NCBI GenBank assembly: GCA_029449235.1
Contig: JANATG010000013.1
Span: forward strand, 1,426,001 to 1,490,000
DNA length: 64,000 bases
Direction: 5' to 3'
DNA from: Linnemannia schmuckeri
Lineage: Eukaryota; Mortierellomycota; Mortierellomycetes; Mortierellales; Mortierellaceae
Shown here in pieces: positions 45,911 to 56,869 of the stretch. The translations under genes were made by a program, and so were the position numbers. Every line of letters starts with the position of its first letter. Within the stretch, counting starts at the first letter, position 1. The notes beneath the pieces are model-generated. The model was not told where the DNA came from and did not search any database. It worked only from the letters and a program-made list of their open reading frames with translations.

Positions 45911-47213
45911 CAGCGCCCCAAAAAGAATTTGCCTATTGTTTTTTTTAGAACAATTTTTTGTTACTTTGAGGTCTACCACCTGGTATGATCATGTTCATCA
46001 ATAACGGCTTAGATTCTCTCTGGAAGACTCTTATACAAACGTATGAGGAGCCTCCCCGACATTCCCCCACTCGTCATTCAAAGCAACCACCATCTCTTCA
46101 GTAGTTCGGGGCCTGATACATCGGTACTGAACGGTATCCTTCATTAGAGGCCACACATTGTCAATGGGGTTTGGATCAGGGAGCAGGCGGACCAATTCAA
46201 CTTTTTGATTCCATACTCCTCTCATCAGGCTCTTGAGACGGCAGCGGTATGGGTAGGGGCCTCATCCTCCATCAAAACAGGCGCACCCTGCAGATCATCC
46301 AAAAGGATGGCATTTAATACTGTTCCAACAAAGCCAAGTAGAACTCCTTTGTAAATAATGTTGACAAAGTCAACTGCTTTCCTTTGTCCAGGAGGGAGCA
46401 CCGTCAAGGTGGGCATAGAAGAGCCAGCAAACGCGCCCCAAACCATCACAGATGTTCGCCCACTCTTAAACGATGGAGCAAAACAAACCTGACGATACTT
46501 CTCGTTCTTGGGCCTCCACACTCTAACTGAGCGATACGTCTTTCCAACCTCGAACGAAGATTCATCAGTCCACACCACCTTCTTCCAGTCTTCAGCTGTC
46601 CAATGTCTGTACTGTCTAGCGAAGGCCAAACTGTTGCGTTTATGTCTGTTGGTGAGATGTAGTTTGATTATGGCAATAAGGAAAAAGATGCCCTCTCTGT
46701 GAAGTGTTTTCCGGACAGTATCTCCTGAGACATCGAGGGCAAGAGTATGGATGAACTTGGTAAGAGTGGAGCGACGTTGCCTTCGGGAAATGGAGACGAC
46801 CCGACGGACAACTCTGGCATCTAACTTGCGTAGTCGACCCGAACTCTATCTCGACACAACGTCGCCTCTCTCTTGGAATCGTCTGATGACATTAATCACT
46901 GTCTGTTGGCCCATACCAAGAGACCTGGCTATCTTGGCCGGGATGCGTTCAGTCCTGTGCATACCAACGATCTGGCCTTGGAGTCCGATAAAGAGGGTCA
47001 TGGAGAGGGGAAGATGGTGTTTGTTGGAGAGGGTTACGAACAAAAACGAGAAGAATGGTCTACTCATTTCACGGTGTATAGCATTTGCAATGGTTTGTTT
47101 TGCCGCCAGTGGCAATCCATAGTTTGCCACCAGTGGCAAACCATATTTTTTGCAAAAAAAAATACTCATTTTTTCACTCAAAACAATAGGCAAATTCTTT
47201 TTGCGTGGCCCTG
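45911..47213 (-). mobile_element. Tc1/mariner-type DNA transposon, 1303 bp
   Basis: Terminal inverted repeats: the left end CAGCGCCCCAAAAAGAATTT (continuing to 45943) pairs with the complement of 47180-47213, sharing AAAAAGAATTTGCCTATTG. Both sides are flanked by CA, where TA would be expected, so the target duplication may be mutated or atypical. The interior encodes a broken transposase. Confidence 0.85.
46031..47067 (-). pseudogene. Tc1/mariner transposase pseudogene
   Basis: Minus strand, with helix-turn-helix IPAKIARSLGMGQQTVINVI near the N-terminus, then catalytic motifs VVWTDESSFE, LMEDEAPTHTA and PDPNPIDNVW (Asp in place of the more common Glu of the DDE triad). It is interrupted by an in-frame TAG near 46846 and by a frame change at about 46226, between the second and third catalytic motifs. 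The element is therefore not autonomous. Confidence 0.85.
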
Positions 47214-47549
47214 CATATAAACCATTTTTTGTTAACAAATCTCACCAAACCAAACGCAAACTCAGTCCTCCACCAAAGAGCGAAAAGAGTACCTGTACAT
47301 CGAACAATGATACTATGGCTGACTGACGTCGCTTTGTTTGTGTTGATAGCTTTGCTATACTCTCACTCAACTATCTTCGCATTCTTCAGCTTCTCCGCTA
47401 CCCTCAACCAGAATCAAAATTTTCCTTCGAACAACCCAAGGTAAGAAGAATAAATATCGCGTACATTTCACTGAAGACATGACCTAGGTAAGGTATTCAA
47501 AACGTACTTAAGCCCACTTCGTTTGTGATCAATACGTATAGTTGTAGCA
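47214..47549 (+). other. Region between transposon and NACHT start
   Basis: Contains a short open exon-like segment (ATG 47307 to a GTAAGA donor at 47441) with a hydrophobic sequence (LFVLIALLYSH). Its phase does not match the acceptor TTGTAG at 47549, so its use as first exon is not supported. Confidence 0.3.
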
Positions 47550-50500
47550 ATGTCGTCCTTATTGCTTGAAGATACTTCGTCACCACCACCACCGTCTCCG
47601 TCCGGCTCTGCCTCCTTGGACTCTGGGAAGGTGGGCACACAGAGCAAGCGCCCCTTTTCAGTTTCTCAGACGGAGCAGCGCGTAAAGGCAAGGCGCCTGG
47701 AGGGTACCTCAAGCAGTGATTATGAACTCACTAAGGCACAGGACGATCGAAAGGTTGAATCCGCTGTACTCACTCTGAGGATGCAGCGTCTGAGTGAGTA
47801 CACGCAGCCGGTCTACATCACTCCCATGGCCAAGCCTAGCCTCCAATCCGATGATGACACACTGTTCCCTCTGATGGAAAAAGTCAAGGACTTTCTTGCT
47901 GGCGACCGTCAAGTCATGCTGATCCTTGGCGACTCTGGAGCAGGCAAGTCGACATTTAATCGGCACTTGGAACATGAGCTCTGGCAGGACTACCACCCCA
48001 GTGGTCGCATCCCATTGTTTATCAACTTGCCAGCCTTGGAGCGACCAGAGAAGGAGTTGGTCGCGGAACAGCTGAGGACGCACGACTTTACAGACGACCA
48101 GATCCGTGGGCTGAAGCAGCACAGCCAGTTCATATTGATTTGCGATGGCTACGACGAGATCCAGCTCACATCCAACCTTCACACTACAAACCTCCTCAAC
48201 CGGCCGGGACAGTGGAATGTCAAGCTGCTCATCACCTGCCGCTCTCAGTACCTCGGACCAGACTATCGAGGCTGCTTTGTCCCCAAGGCGGAGGGCAAAT
48301 ACAATTGTGCAGCGGATGATCTCTTCATGCAGGCAGTCATTGCTCCATTCTCCAAAGAACAAATCGAGGATTATGTCGAGCGATACGTCCCACTCGAACC
48401 GCGAACCTGGGTCAAGGAGGATTACATGGATAAACTGACAGCTATCCCACACCTGATGGATCTAGCCAGGAACCCCTTCCTTTTGACACTGTGCTTGGAG
48501 GCGCTTCCGGATGTTGTACAGGGAAAGACCAATGTGTCGCAGCTCCGAGTCACTCGTGTTCAGCTTTACGACACTTTTGTGGTTCACTGGCTTGGAGTCA
48601 ACAAACTCCGCCTGCAGGAGCACAAACTGGACGAAGGCAAGCATTTGGCATTCGAAGGGTTGTTGGAAGACGGATTCGAGTCGAACGGAATCAGGTTTCA
48701 ACAAGGCCTTGCAGCGGCGATCTTTCAGGAGCAGGAAGGTAGGCCTGTTGTCGTCTACAACCAAAGGCGCGACGGAGCCTCATGGAAGGCAGTGTTTTTT
48801 GGCTCTGATCCCGATATCTCCCTCTTACGTGAGGCCAGTCTGTTGAACCGAGTTGGGACACAGTATCGCTTTGTCCATCGATCTATCCTGGAGTATTTTT
48901 ACTCCCGCACCATCTGTGGACCTGCTGGCAGCAACGATGAGTTTGATCCGCATCCTCTTCCCGACACCAGCGATGTCGGCGATCACCCACTGTCCCAAAG
49001 GGACCTTGTCGCGGAGCCCTCGATCGTGCAGTTCTTAGCGGAACGCGCACAACTGAACCCTGAATTCAAACAACAGCTTTATGCGTTCATTGAACAGTCC
49101 AAGGCGGACGAGCATGCTGCTTGCGCTGCTGCCAACGCCATCACCATCTTGGTCAAGGCTGGAGTCTCGTTTATTGGAGCGGATCTTCGTGGTATTCGAG
49201 TTCCAGGAGCTGATTTGTCTGGCGGAGAGTTCGACTCTGCTCAGCTGCAGGAGGCGGACCTGACAGGGGTCAACCTCACCAGAAGCTGGATTCGACAGGC
49301 AGATCTTAGCAAGGCGCGGATGGAAAGGGTCAAGTTCGGAGAGCTCCCATTTTTGAAGGAGAAGAAGTCTGTACATTCGTGCACCTATTCGCCGGATGGA
49401 AGAGAGATTTCCGTGGGGTTGTTCAGTGGCGACATCGACATTTACGATACCACAACCTGGACAGCAATTCGCACCCTTCGCGGCCACGAGGGAAAAGTTA
49501 CTGGCATTGCTTATTCCCCCTCTGGAAAGCAGCTTGTCTCAGGCAGTCACGATCTTATAGTCCGATTGTGGAACTGTCAGACAGGAATGACTGATTTCGT
49601 TTTGAAGGGGCATACTGGCGCAGTCTATGCCGTGGCATTCTCACCTTCAGGCTGTCAGATTGCCTCAGCCAGTGGTGACAGGACCGTGAGGCTGTGGGAT
49701 CCTCGGACGGGGGTCATTCTTTTTGTCTTGCAGGGTCATGCTCATCGGATCAAGAGCGTTGCATACTCGCTTGATGGACGAAGCGTTGTCTCTGGAGGCA
49801 CAGACGGGACGACACGAATATTCGACGCGCACTCTGGACAGATGGGCTTGGTCATCGGGAATAGGAACTGGGGCGTTGACTGCGTCGCCTATTCGCCTGA
49901 CTGTAAGTGGATTGTTACAGGCGGTATCGGTGGTAATTTGTGGCTGTGGGGACCAGTCACCAGTAAATTAGGAAGGCAGTGGAGAGGCCATGTGGGTACC
50001 GTTTGTGCCGTCAGCTTTTCGCCAAACGTATCATGGGTAGCCTCGTCTGGCGATGATTGTATAGTCAAGTTATGGGATGCCCATGCAGGGACCCTCATCT
50101 CAGCTTTTGCAGGTCACTCTGCATCTGTTGGATCCGTTGCGTTCTCACCGAACAGCCCGCAGATAGCATCAGGGAGCGCGGATGGGACCGTGCGACTGTG
50201 GGATGTAACGACCACCAGAACACTACCGGATCTGGATATCACTCAATCCACTCCGATCACGAGCGTCGCCTATTCTTCGGATGAAAGGTGCCTTATCTTC
50301 GGCAGCAACTCTGGGACTCTGCGACAGTATGATGCGATGACAGGAGAGCCTATTTGGTCGTTTCCATGCGGCTACCGCCAAGCTTATGTCCTAGCAATCT
50401 CGCCTGATGGTCGTCGAATAGCCGCCGGTGGCCGGTATGGCAATATCAGGACATGGAAAGCCGAAACTGGCATGGCCGAATTTATCTTCCGAGGTCACAC

Positions 50501-51281
50501 GGACTGGATCTATGCGTTGGCATTTTCTCCAGATGGTCAATGGATTGCTTCCGGTAGCTGGGACAAGACTGTGCGCCTTTGGGATGCCCACTCAGGAACG
50601 CCAGGCCTTGTGCTCCGGCATCATAGCGGTAGTATCGCGAGTGTGGCGTTCTCAACGTGTGGACGGCAGCTCATATCTGGGAGCAGAGACGGAACCATTC
50701 GAGTCTGGGAGGTGGCTACTGGCCAATCACGAGTGTCTGTGGATGTATCGTCTTCTGAACCGTACGTCATAAGCTATTCGCCGAGTGGAAAGATGACCGC
50801 GATAAGACGGAGAAAAAAGGATTCCGTGGAGCTGTGGGACGAGGACAGCGAGGAACCCTCGCACTCCTTGCAACATACGGGCTCTATTGGCACCATTGCC
50901 TTTTCGCTTTGTGGTAAGTGGGTCGCCACCGTTTGCAGAAACTCTGTGTGGCTTTGGAACTTGGTCGTGAGAGATGCAGTACAGAAATGGGAATGCGCTC
51001 TTGTTATTCGAGACTTTCTCAGGGATGTCGCTGGGATTGCTTGGAGACCAAACGCATTGGAGTTTGTAACTGGTTCGAAAGACGGTCGTGTTCAAGCATG
51101 GCGGTTGGTTGGTGGACAGGATGACGGATTCTCAGCAAGGCTAGTCTGGAGTTCTGGACACACGGCGTTTGTAGCGACGGATGCTGTCATAATCGATACG
51201 GTTGGTCTCAGTGCGACGAACCTGCGATTGCTCAAGCAGCGCGGTGCCAAGGATGGATTGTCGTCGTCTGAGGAGAACTAG
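47550..51281 (+). CDS. NACHT-pentapeptide-WD40 NLR-like protein
   Basis: 1243 residues without interruption. Start ATG 47550 is the first in frame after a TGA; it lies just past the family splice acceptor TTGTAG. Domains: Ser/Pro-rich N-terminus; NACHT with Walker A GDSGAGKST (127-135), Walker B-like LICDGYDE (196-203) and sensor-like LLITCRSQYLG; FVHRSILEYFYSRTICG (441-457); pentapeptide block (about 536-600) of the FIGADLRGIRVPGADL type shared with the gene at position 1; about 14 WD40 repeats (605-1220). The NACHT DNA is nearly identical to that of the 33154 and 52643 genes, whereas the first WD repeat (KSVHSCTYSPDG) matches the 18271 pseudogene. The 5' leader is cut off by a Tc1/mariner insertion. 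Confidence 0.9.
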   Translation: MSSLLLEDTSSPPPPSPSGSASLDSGKVGTQSKRPFSVSQTEQRVKARRLEGTSSSDYELTKAQDDRKVESAVLTLRMQRLSEYTQPVYITPMAKPSLQSDDDTLFPLMEKVKDFLAGDRQVMLILGDSGAGKSTFNRHLEHELWQDYHPSGRIPLFINLPALERPEKELVAEQLRTHDFTDDQIRGLKQHSQFILICDGYDEIQLTSNLHTTNLLNRPGQWNVKLLITCRSQYLGPDYRGCFVPKAEGKYNCAADDLFMQAVIAPFSKEQIEDYVERYVPLEPRTWVKEDYMDKLTAIPHLMDLARNPFLLTLCLEALPDVVQGKTNVSQLRVTRVQLYDTFVVHWLGVNKLRLQEHKLDEGKHLAFEGLLEDGFESNGIRFQQGLAAAIFQEQEGRPVVVYNQRRDGASWKAVFFGSDPDISLLREASLLNRVGTQYRFVHRSILEYFYSRTICGPAGSNDEFDPHPLPDTSDVGDHPLSQRDLVAEPSIVQFLAERAQLNPEFKQQLYAFIEQSKADEHAACAAANAITILVKAGVSFIGADLRGIRVPGADLSGGEFDSAQLQEADLTGVNLTRSWIRQADLSKARMERVKFGELPFLKEKKSVHSCTYSPDGREISVGLFSGDIDIYDTTTWTAIRTLRGHEGKVTGIAYSPSGKQLVSGSHDLIVRLWNCQTGMTDFVLKGHTGAVYAVAFSPSGCQIASASGDRTVRLWDPRTGVILFVLQGHAHRIKSVAYSLDGRSVVSGGTDGTTRIFDAHSGQMGLVIGNRNWGVDCVAYSPDCKWIVTGGIGGNLWLWGPVTSKLGRQWRGHVGTVCAVSFSPNVSWVASSGDDCIVKLWDAHAGTLISAFAGHSASVGSVAFSPNSPQIASGSADGTVRLWDVTTTRTLPDLDITQSTPITSVAYSSDERCLIFGSNSGTLRQYDAMTGEPIWSFPCGYRQAYVLAISPDGRRIAAGGRYGNIRTWKAETGMAEFIFRGHTDWIYALAFSPDGQWIASGSWDKTVRLWDAHSGTPGLVLRHHSGSIASVAFSTCGRQLISGSRDGTIRVWEVATGQSRVSVDVSSSEPYVISYSPSGKMTAIRRRKKDSVELWDEDSEEPSHSLQHTGSIGTIAFSLCGKWVATVCRNSVWLWNLVVRDAVQKWECALVIRDFLRDVAGIAWRPNALEFVTGSKDGRVQAWRLVGGQDDGFSARLVWSSGHTAFVATDAVIIDTVGLSATNLRLLKQRGAKDGLSSSEEN

Positions 51282-51310
51282 ACATATAAGACCCTCCCCT
51301 CCCCCCCTTT

Positions 51311-51383
51311 TTTTCTCTATTCTTTACTTTCCATATTTTCTCTATTCTTTACTTTCCATATTTTCTCTATTCTATACTTTCCA
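51311..51383. repeat. 25-bp tandem repeat, three units
   Basis: 'TTTTCTCTATTCTTTACTTT' plus 'CCATA' is repeated three times directly after the stop of the NACHT gene. Confidence 0.75.
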
Positions 51384-51503
51384 CACACCTTGTTCCTATA
51401 ACAAGAGCATATATTTGCACACCATAGATAGCCAATTAAAACAAATCAGAAAAAATCAGAAACTGTATGGAAAGTATGTCGCTGCTCTTGTATTGATGTT
51501 GAT

Positions 51504-52642
51504 GCAAGCGAGTCTACCTTACTGATGTGCAGTGTGGAAAGGCAAAAATGTTTGTCAACAGGGAGGGGCGGACAGGTTCAGACTGTATTCTGTGTTATGA
51601 TGACGCGAGCGGGGGGTGAAGAAGGTTGCTTGTCACGGATGGACATGAGGCGGAGAAAAAGAGGTGCTGTTGGGTATCAGGCAATGTTGGACAAGGAGTG
51701 CAAAGAGACAAACAAAATAGAAAAATGAGAGAGAATATGCCCGGTTGCTCATGCATCAGGCGTACAAAAAACGTACTTCACAATAACAACCGGCGGACAA
51801 AGAACAATCGAACTGCCCCTCTTTATTTTTGTGGGGATCGAACTGTATCTGTTTCACCGCATGTTTGCTCAACTATCCGTGCTGTGCCCGGATCCGTCAC
51901 CAGCTATGGGCTTCTTAAAGAAAGGTGGCTGTTAAAAAGGCAAGCGAACTCATATCCGTGCTTCCACTTTTTCCTTTTCGTCTCCGTCACTCATAGACCC
52001 ATGCTATAGACTGTACAGTATTCTTTGACGTGGTCTGTTTGTGAAACACCATTAGGGAGCACTGGCAAGAGACGGGCACATGAAAAAATCTCAAAACGAC
52101 GAGGGCTAACAGAAACTGCCGATTTTTGCTTCTCTCCTCTTGTTGCACCTTCTTTTCCGCCTTCCTTGTCCATCATCACCTCCTCGACTCATTCGCTCCT
52201 CGATTGACATTCATCAGTCTCCTCACACAGTCGAGCCTTCCTACCGGTCCTCCTTTCTCCTTTCTCATCGTCATTTCATAAACGCACATCAACACTAACA
52301 AAACAACAACACACCCTCAAGAAGGACAGCCAACTCTTTCCTTGTTTAGCGTGTCAGAGGTCTGTCCTTCGTCAGGTCTGGAGGTGGCTCTTGGCGCGCT
52401 CTGCAACAAGAAAGTCATGACCCTGCACAATGCTAATATGTAATTGCCGCACAAATAGATAGATAGTCCACTTTAACGGAACAAACAAGCCCTACTAACC
52501 CACGTCGTTGCGACCGTTACAAAATATCAGGCGCCCCACTCATCAAAAAGGTAACAGAAGGGACGTGTGAAAATGGCTGTAGAAAGGAACGTTCAATTGC
52601 CTTTGCATGCTCCATATCATTTCCCAGTGCCATTGAGAGAAT
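51504..52642 (+). repeat. NACHT-gene 5' leader repeat, copy 4
   Basis: Closely matches copy 2: 'gactgtattctgtgttatg' (51580), 'ggatggacatgag' (51638), 'gtggtctgtttgtgaaacacc' (52029), 'cgcacatcaacactaacaa' (52282), and 'ttggcgcgctctgcaacaag' (52390). Ends at exon 1 of the next gene. Confidence 0.7.
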
Positions 52643-55600
52643 ATGTTTTTTGATGTCTCTGTCGTTAGCCCAGCCGTTCCTTTGCCTGCTAGTTTCATCA
52701 CAGCACCCTCACAGTGCTCCTTTAGGTTTACCCGAGGTAAACCCAACTGCCACGGAAAATCGAAAGCTAAAATATTTTCAGAAAAATGTAACTAACTTAT
52801 TAGTCAATGCTTGTAGCTGCACTCATATCGTGTTCGTCACCTCCAAGCATTTACTCACCACCACCACTAACCCCGTCAAACGCTGCTCCCTCAGGCTATA
52901 GGAAGATGAGCACACAGAGCAAGCGCCTCATTTCAGTTTCTCAAGCGGACCAGCTCATAAAAGGAAGGCTCCTGGAAGATATTTCCAACACTGATTATGG
53001 ACTCATTACGGCACAGGACGATCGAAAGGTTGAATCCGCTGTACTCACTCTGAGAATGCAGCGTCTGAGTGAGTACACGCAGCCGGTCTACATCACTCCC
53101 ATGGCCAAGCCTAGCCTCCAATCCGATGATGACACACTGTTCCCTCTGATGGACAAGGTCAAGGACTTTCTTGCTAGCAACCGTCAAGTCATGCTGATCC
53201 TTGGCGACTCTGGAGCAGGCAAGTCGACATTTAATCGGCACTTGGAACATGAGCTCTGGCAGGACTACCACCCCAGTGGTCGCATCCCATTGTTTATCAA
53301 CTTGCCAGCCTTGGAGCGACCAGAGAAGGAGTTGGTCGCGGAACAGCTGAGGACGCACGACTTTACAGACGACCAGATCCGTGGGCTGAAGCAGCACAGC
53401 CAGTTCATATTGATTTGCGATGGCTACGACGAGATCCAGCTCACATCCAACCTTCACACTACAAACCTCCTCAACCGGCCGGGACAGTGGAATGTCAAGC
53501 TGCTCATCACCTGCCGCTCTCAGTACCTCGGACCAGACTATCGAGGCTGCTTTGTCCCCAAGGCGGAGGGCAAATACAATTGCGTAGCCGATGATCTCTT
53601 CATGCAGGCAGTCATTGCTCCATTCTCCAAAGAACAAATCGAGGATTATGTCGAGCGATACGTCCCACTCGAACCGCGAACCTGGGTCAAGGAGGATTAC
53701 ATGGATAAGCTGACAGCTATCCCAAACATGATGGATCTAGTCAGAAATCCTTTCCTTTTGACACTCTGCTTGGAGGCGCTTCCGGATGTTGTACAGGGAA
53801 AGACCAATGTGTCGCAGCTCCGAGTCACTCGTGTTCAGCTTTACGACACTTTTGTGGTTCACTGGCTTGGAGTCAACAAGCGTCGCCTGCAGGAGCACAG
53901 ACTGAGCGAGGGCAAGCATTTGGCATTCGAAGGGTTGTTGGAAGACGGATTCGAGTCGAACGGGATCAGGTTTCAACAAGGCCTTGCAGCGGCGGTCTTT
54001 CAGGAGCAGGAAGGTAGGCCTGTTGTCGTCTACAGCCAAAGACGCGACGGAGCCTCATGGAAGGCAGTGTTTTTTGGTCCTGATCCCGATATCTCCCTCT
54101 TACGTGGGGCCAGTTTGTTAAGCCGAGTTGGGACACAGTATCGCTTTGTCCATCGATCCATCCTGGAGTATTTTTACTCCCGCACCATCTGTGGACCTGC
54201 TGGCAGCAACGATGAGTTTGATCCGCATCCTCTTCCCGACACCAGCGATGTCGGCGATCACCCACTGTCCCAAAGGGACCTTGTCGCGGAGCCCTCGATC
54301 GTGCAGTTCTTAGCGGAGCGTGTGCAGCTGGATCATGGATTCAAGCAACAGCTTCTTGCGCTCATTGAACAGTCCAAGATGGATGACCGTGCTGCTTGCG
54401 CTGCGGCGAACGCCATCACCATCTTGGTCAAGACAGGAGTGCGTTTCAATGGGTCTGACCTTCGAGGCATCCGCATTCCAGGAGCTGATTTGTCTGGCGG
54501 AGAGTTCGACTCTGCTCAGCTGCAGGAGGCGGACCTGACAGGGGTCAACCTCACCAGAAGCTGGATTCGGCAGGCAGATCTTAGCAAGGCGCGGATGGAA
54601 GGGGTACAGTTCGGAGAGCTGCCATTCCTGGAGGAAAAGTTCCCTGTAATCTCAATTGCTTACTCTCCGAACGGGGAATCGTTTGCTGCGAGCCTCGGTT
54701 CTGATAATATCAGCATCTACGACACCACAACCTGGATAGTGACTCATATCCTTCGCGGGCACAATGGAAAAGTCACTGGCATTGCTTATTCCCCATCTGG
54801 AAAGCAGCTAGTTTCAGGCGGCGACGATCTTATAGTCCGATTGTGGAACTGCCAAACAGGAGTGGCTGATTTTACTCTGGAGGGGCATACTGGCGCAGTC
54901 ACTGCCGTTGCGTTCTCACCTTCGGGCAATCAGATTGCCTCAGCCAGCGGCGACAGGACCTTGAGGCTGTGGGATCCTCGGACGGGCGCCATTCTTCTTG
55001 TTTTGCAGGGTCATACTGATTGGATCTACAGCGTTGCATACTCGCCTGATGGACGAAGCGTTGTCTCTGGAGGCACAGACGGGACGACACGAATATTTGA
55101 CACGCATTCTGGACAGATGGGCTTGGTACTCGAGAATGAGGACTGGGGCGTTTATTGCGTCGCCTATTCGCCTGACTGTAAGTGGATCGTGGCAGGCGGT
55201 ATCGGTGGTAATTTGTGGCTATGGGAATCAATCACCGGTATATTAAAAAAACAGTGGAAGGTCCATGTGGGTATTGTTTATGCCGTCAGCTTTTCGCCAA
55301 ATGGTTTGTGGATAGCCTCGTCCAGCGATGATTGTACAGTCAAATTATGGGACGCCCATGCAGGCACTCTCGTCTCTGTCTTTGCAGGCCACTCTGCATC
55401 TGTTGGATCCGTTGCGTTCTCACCGAACAGCCTGCAGATGGCGTCAGGGAGCAACGATGGAACCGTGCGACTGTGGGATGTAACGACCACCAAAGCACTA
55501 CCGTATCTGGATATCACTCAATCCGATCCCATCAAAAGCATCGCCTGTTCTTCGGATGGAAGTCGCTTTATCTCTGGTAGTAACTCTGGGACTCTGCGAC

Positions 55601-56556
55601 AGTATGATGCGACGACAGGAGAGACCGGTCGTTTGTTTGTATGCGGTTTCCGACAAGCCGATGTCGTAGCGATTTCGTCTGATGGCTGTCAAATAGCCGT
55701 CGGTGGCTGGGGTGGCACTATCAGGACATGGAAAGCCGAATCTGGTATGGGTGACTTTGTCCTCCAAGGCCACAAGGAATGGATCAATACATTGGCATTC
55801 TCACCTGATGGTCAGTGGATTGCTTCCGGTAGCCGCGATAAGACTGTGCGTCTTTGGGATGCCCACTCAGGAACGCCAGGCCATGTGCTTGTAGACCACA
55901 GCGACGATGTCCTGAGTGTGGCATTTTCAACATGTGGGCGGCAGCTCATATCTGGGAGCAGAGACGGAACCATTCGAGTCTGGGAGGTGGCTACTGGTGA
56001 ATCACGAGTATCCGTGGATGTCCGGCCCTCCAAACCACACGTCATAACCTATTTACCGAATAGAAAGCTGGTCGCGGTAGGACTGGGAGAAAGGAATTCC
56101 GTGGAGCTGTGGGACGAGGACAGCGAGGAACCCTCGCACTCTTTGCATCATGATGGCTTCATTGGCTCTATTACCATTTCGCATTGTGGTCAGTGGATCG
56201 CTACCGTTTGCAACGATTCTGTGTGGCTTTGGAACTTGGTTTTGAGTGATGAGGTACAGAAATGGGAATGCGCTCTTGTTATTCGAGATTTTCTCAGGGC
56301 TGTCACTGGGATTGCTTGGAGACCAAACGCATTGGAGTTTGTAACTGGTTCAAGAGACGGTTGTGTGCAAGTATGGCGGTTGGTTGGTGGACAAGATGGC
56401 GGTATCTCTGCGAGGTTGGTCTGGAGTTCCGGACACACGGCGTTTGTAGCGATGGATGCTGTTATAGTCGATACGGTTGGTCTCAGTGCGACGAACCTGC
56501 GATTGCTCAAGCAGCGCGGTGCCAAGGATGGATTGTCGTCGTCCGAGGAGAACTAG
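52643..56556 (+). CDS. NACHT-pentapeptide-WD40 NLR-like protein, two exons
   Basis: Model: exon 1 52643-52736 (MFFDVSVVSPAVPLPASF), intron with donor GAG|GTAAAC and acceptor TTGTAG, exon 2 52817-56556. The phases fit exactly, giving 1277 residues; exon 2 alone is open from ATG 52807. Domains: Ser-rich leader, NACHT with GDSGAGKST and LICDGYDE, pentapeptide block of the IRIPGADL type, and about 14 WD40 repeats. The first WD repeat (FPVISIAYSPNGESF) is identical to that of the 33154 gene. The C-terminus (LRLLKQRGAKDGLSSSEEN) and the bases after the stop match the 47550 gene. The protein is thus a mosaic of its neighbours. Confidence 0.88.
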
Positions 56557-56628
56557 ACATATAAGAAGAAAGCTCGGACGGAAGCCTGTACGACTACTCG
56601 GACGAAAACCTGGACCAGAGTAATGCTG

Positions 56629-56634
56629 AATAAA
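56629..56634 (+). terminator. Polyadenylation signal
   Basis: AATAAA in context GCTGAATAAACT, 73 bases after the stop. Confidence 0.5.
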
Positions 56635-56869
56635 CTAAGGGCCAAGTTTCGTGACCTATTATATGTTTGATCGTATTGTTCTGATCAAGTATTTGTCGGT
56701 AAGCTTTCCCTTTCTCATTTTACCTTGTCTATTGACCTTCTCTCTATTACTTTTGTTCCTGTCGCATAAATGGCGCACGATATTCGTTAATAGTCTTCAA
56801 AAGACCAAGTATATCGCGGATCACATTCTCGGATTGCCCTTGTCTCCCTTGTTGTTGTTACCCTTCTTT

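Noticed and set aside
47709..48452. 247-codon minus-strand open frame opposite the NACHT domain
   Set aside because: It mirrors the conserved NACHT coding strand and recurs opposite each paralogue (33730-34146, 52933-53637); the plus strand explains the conservation.
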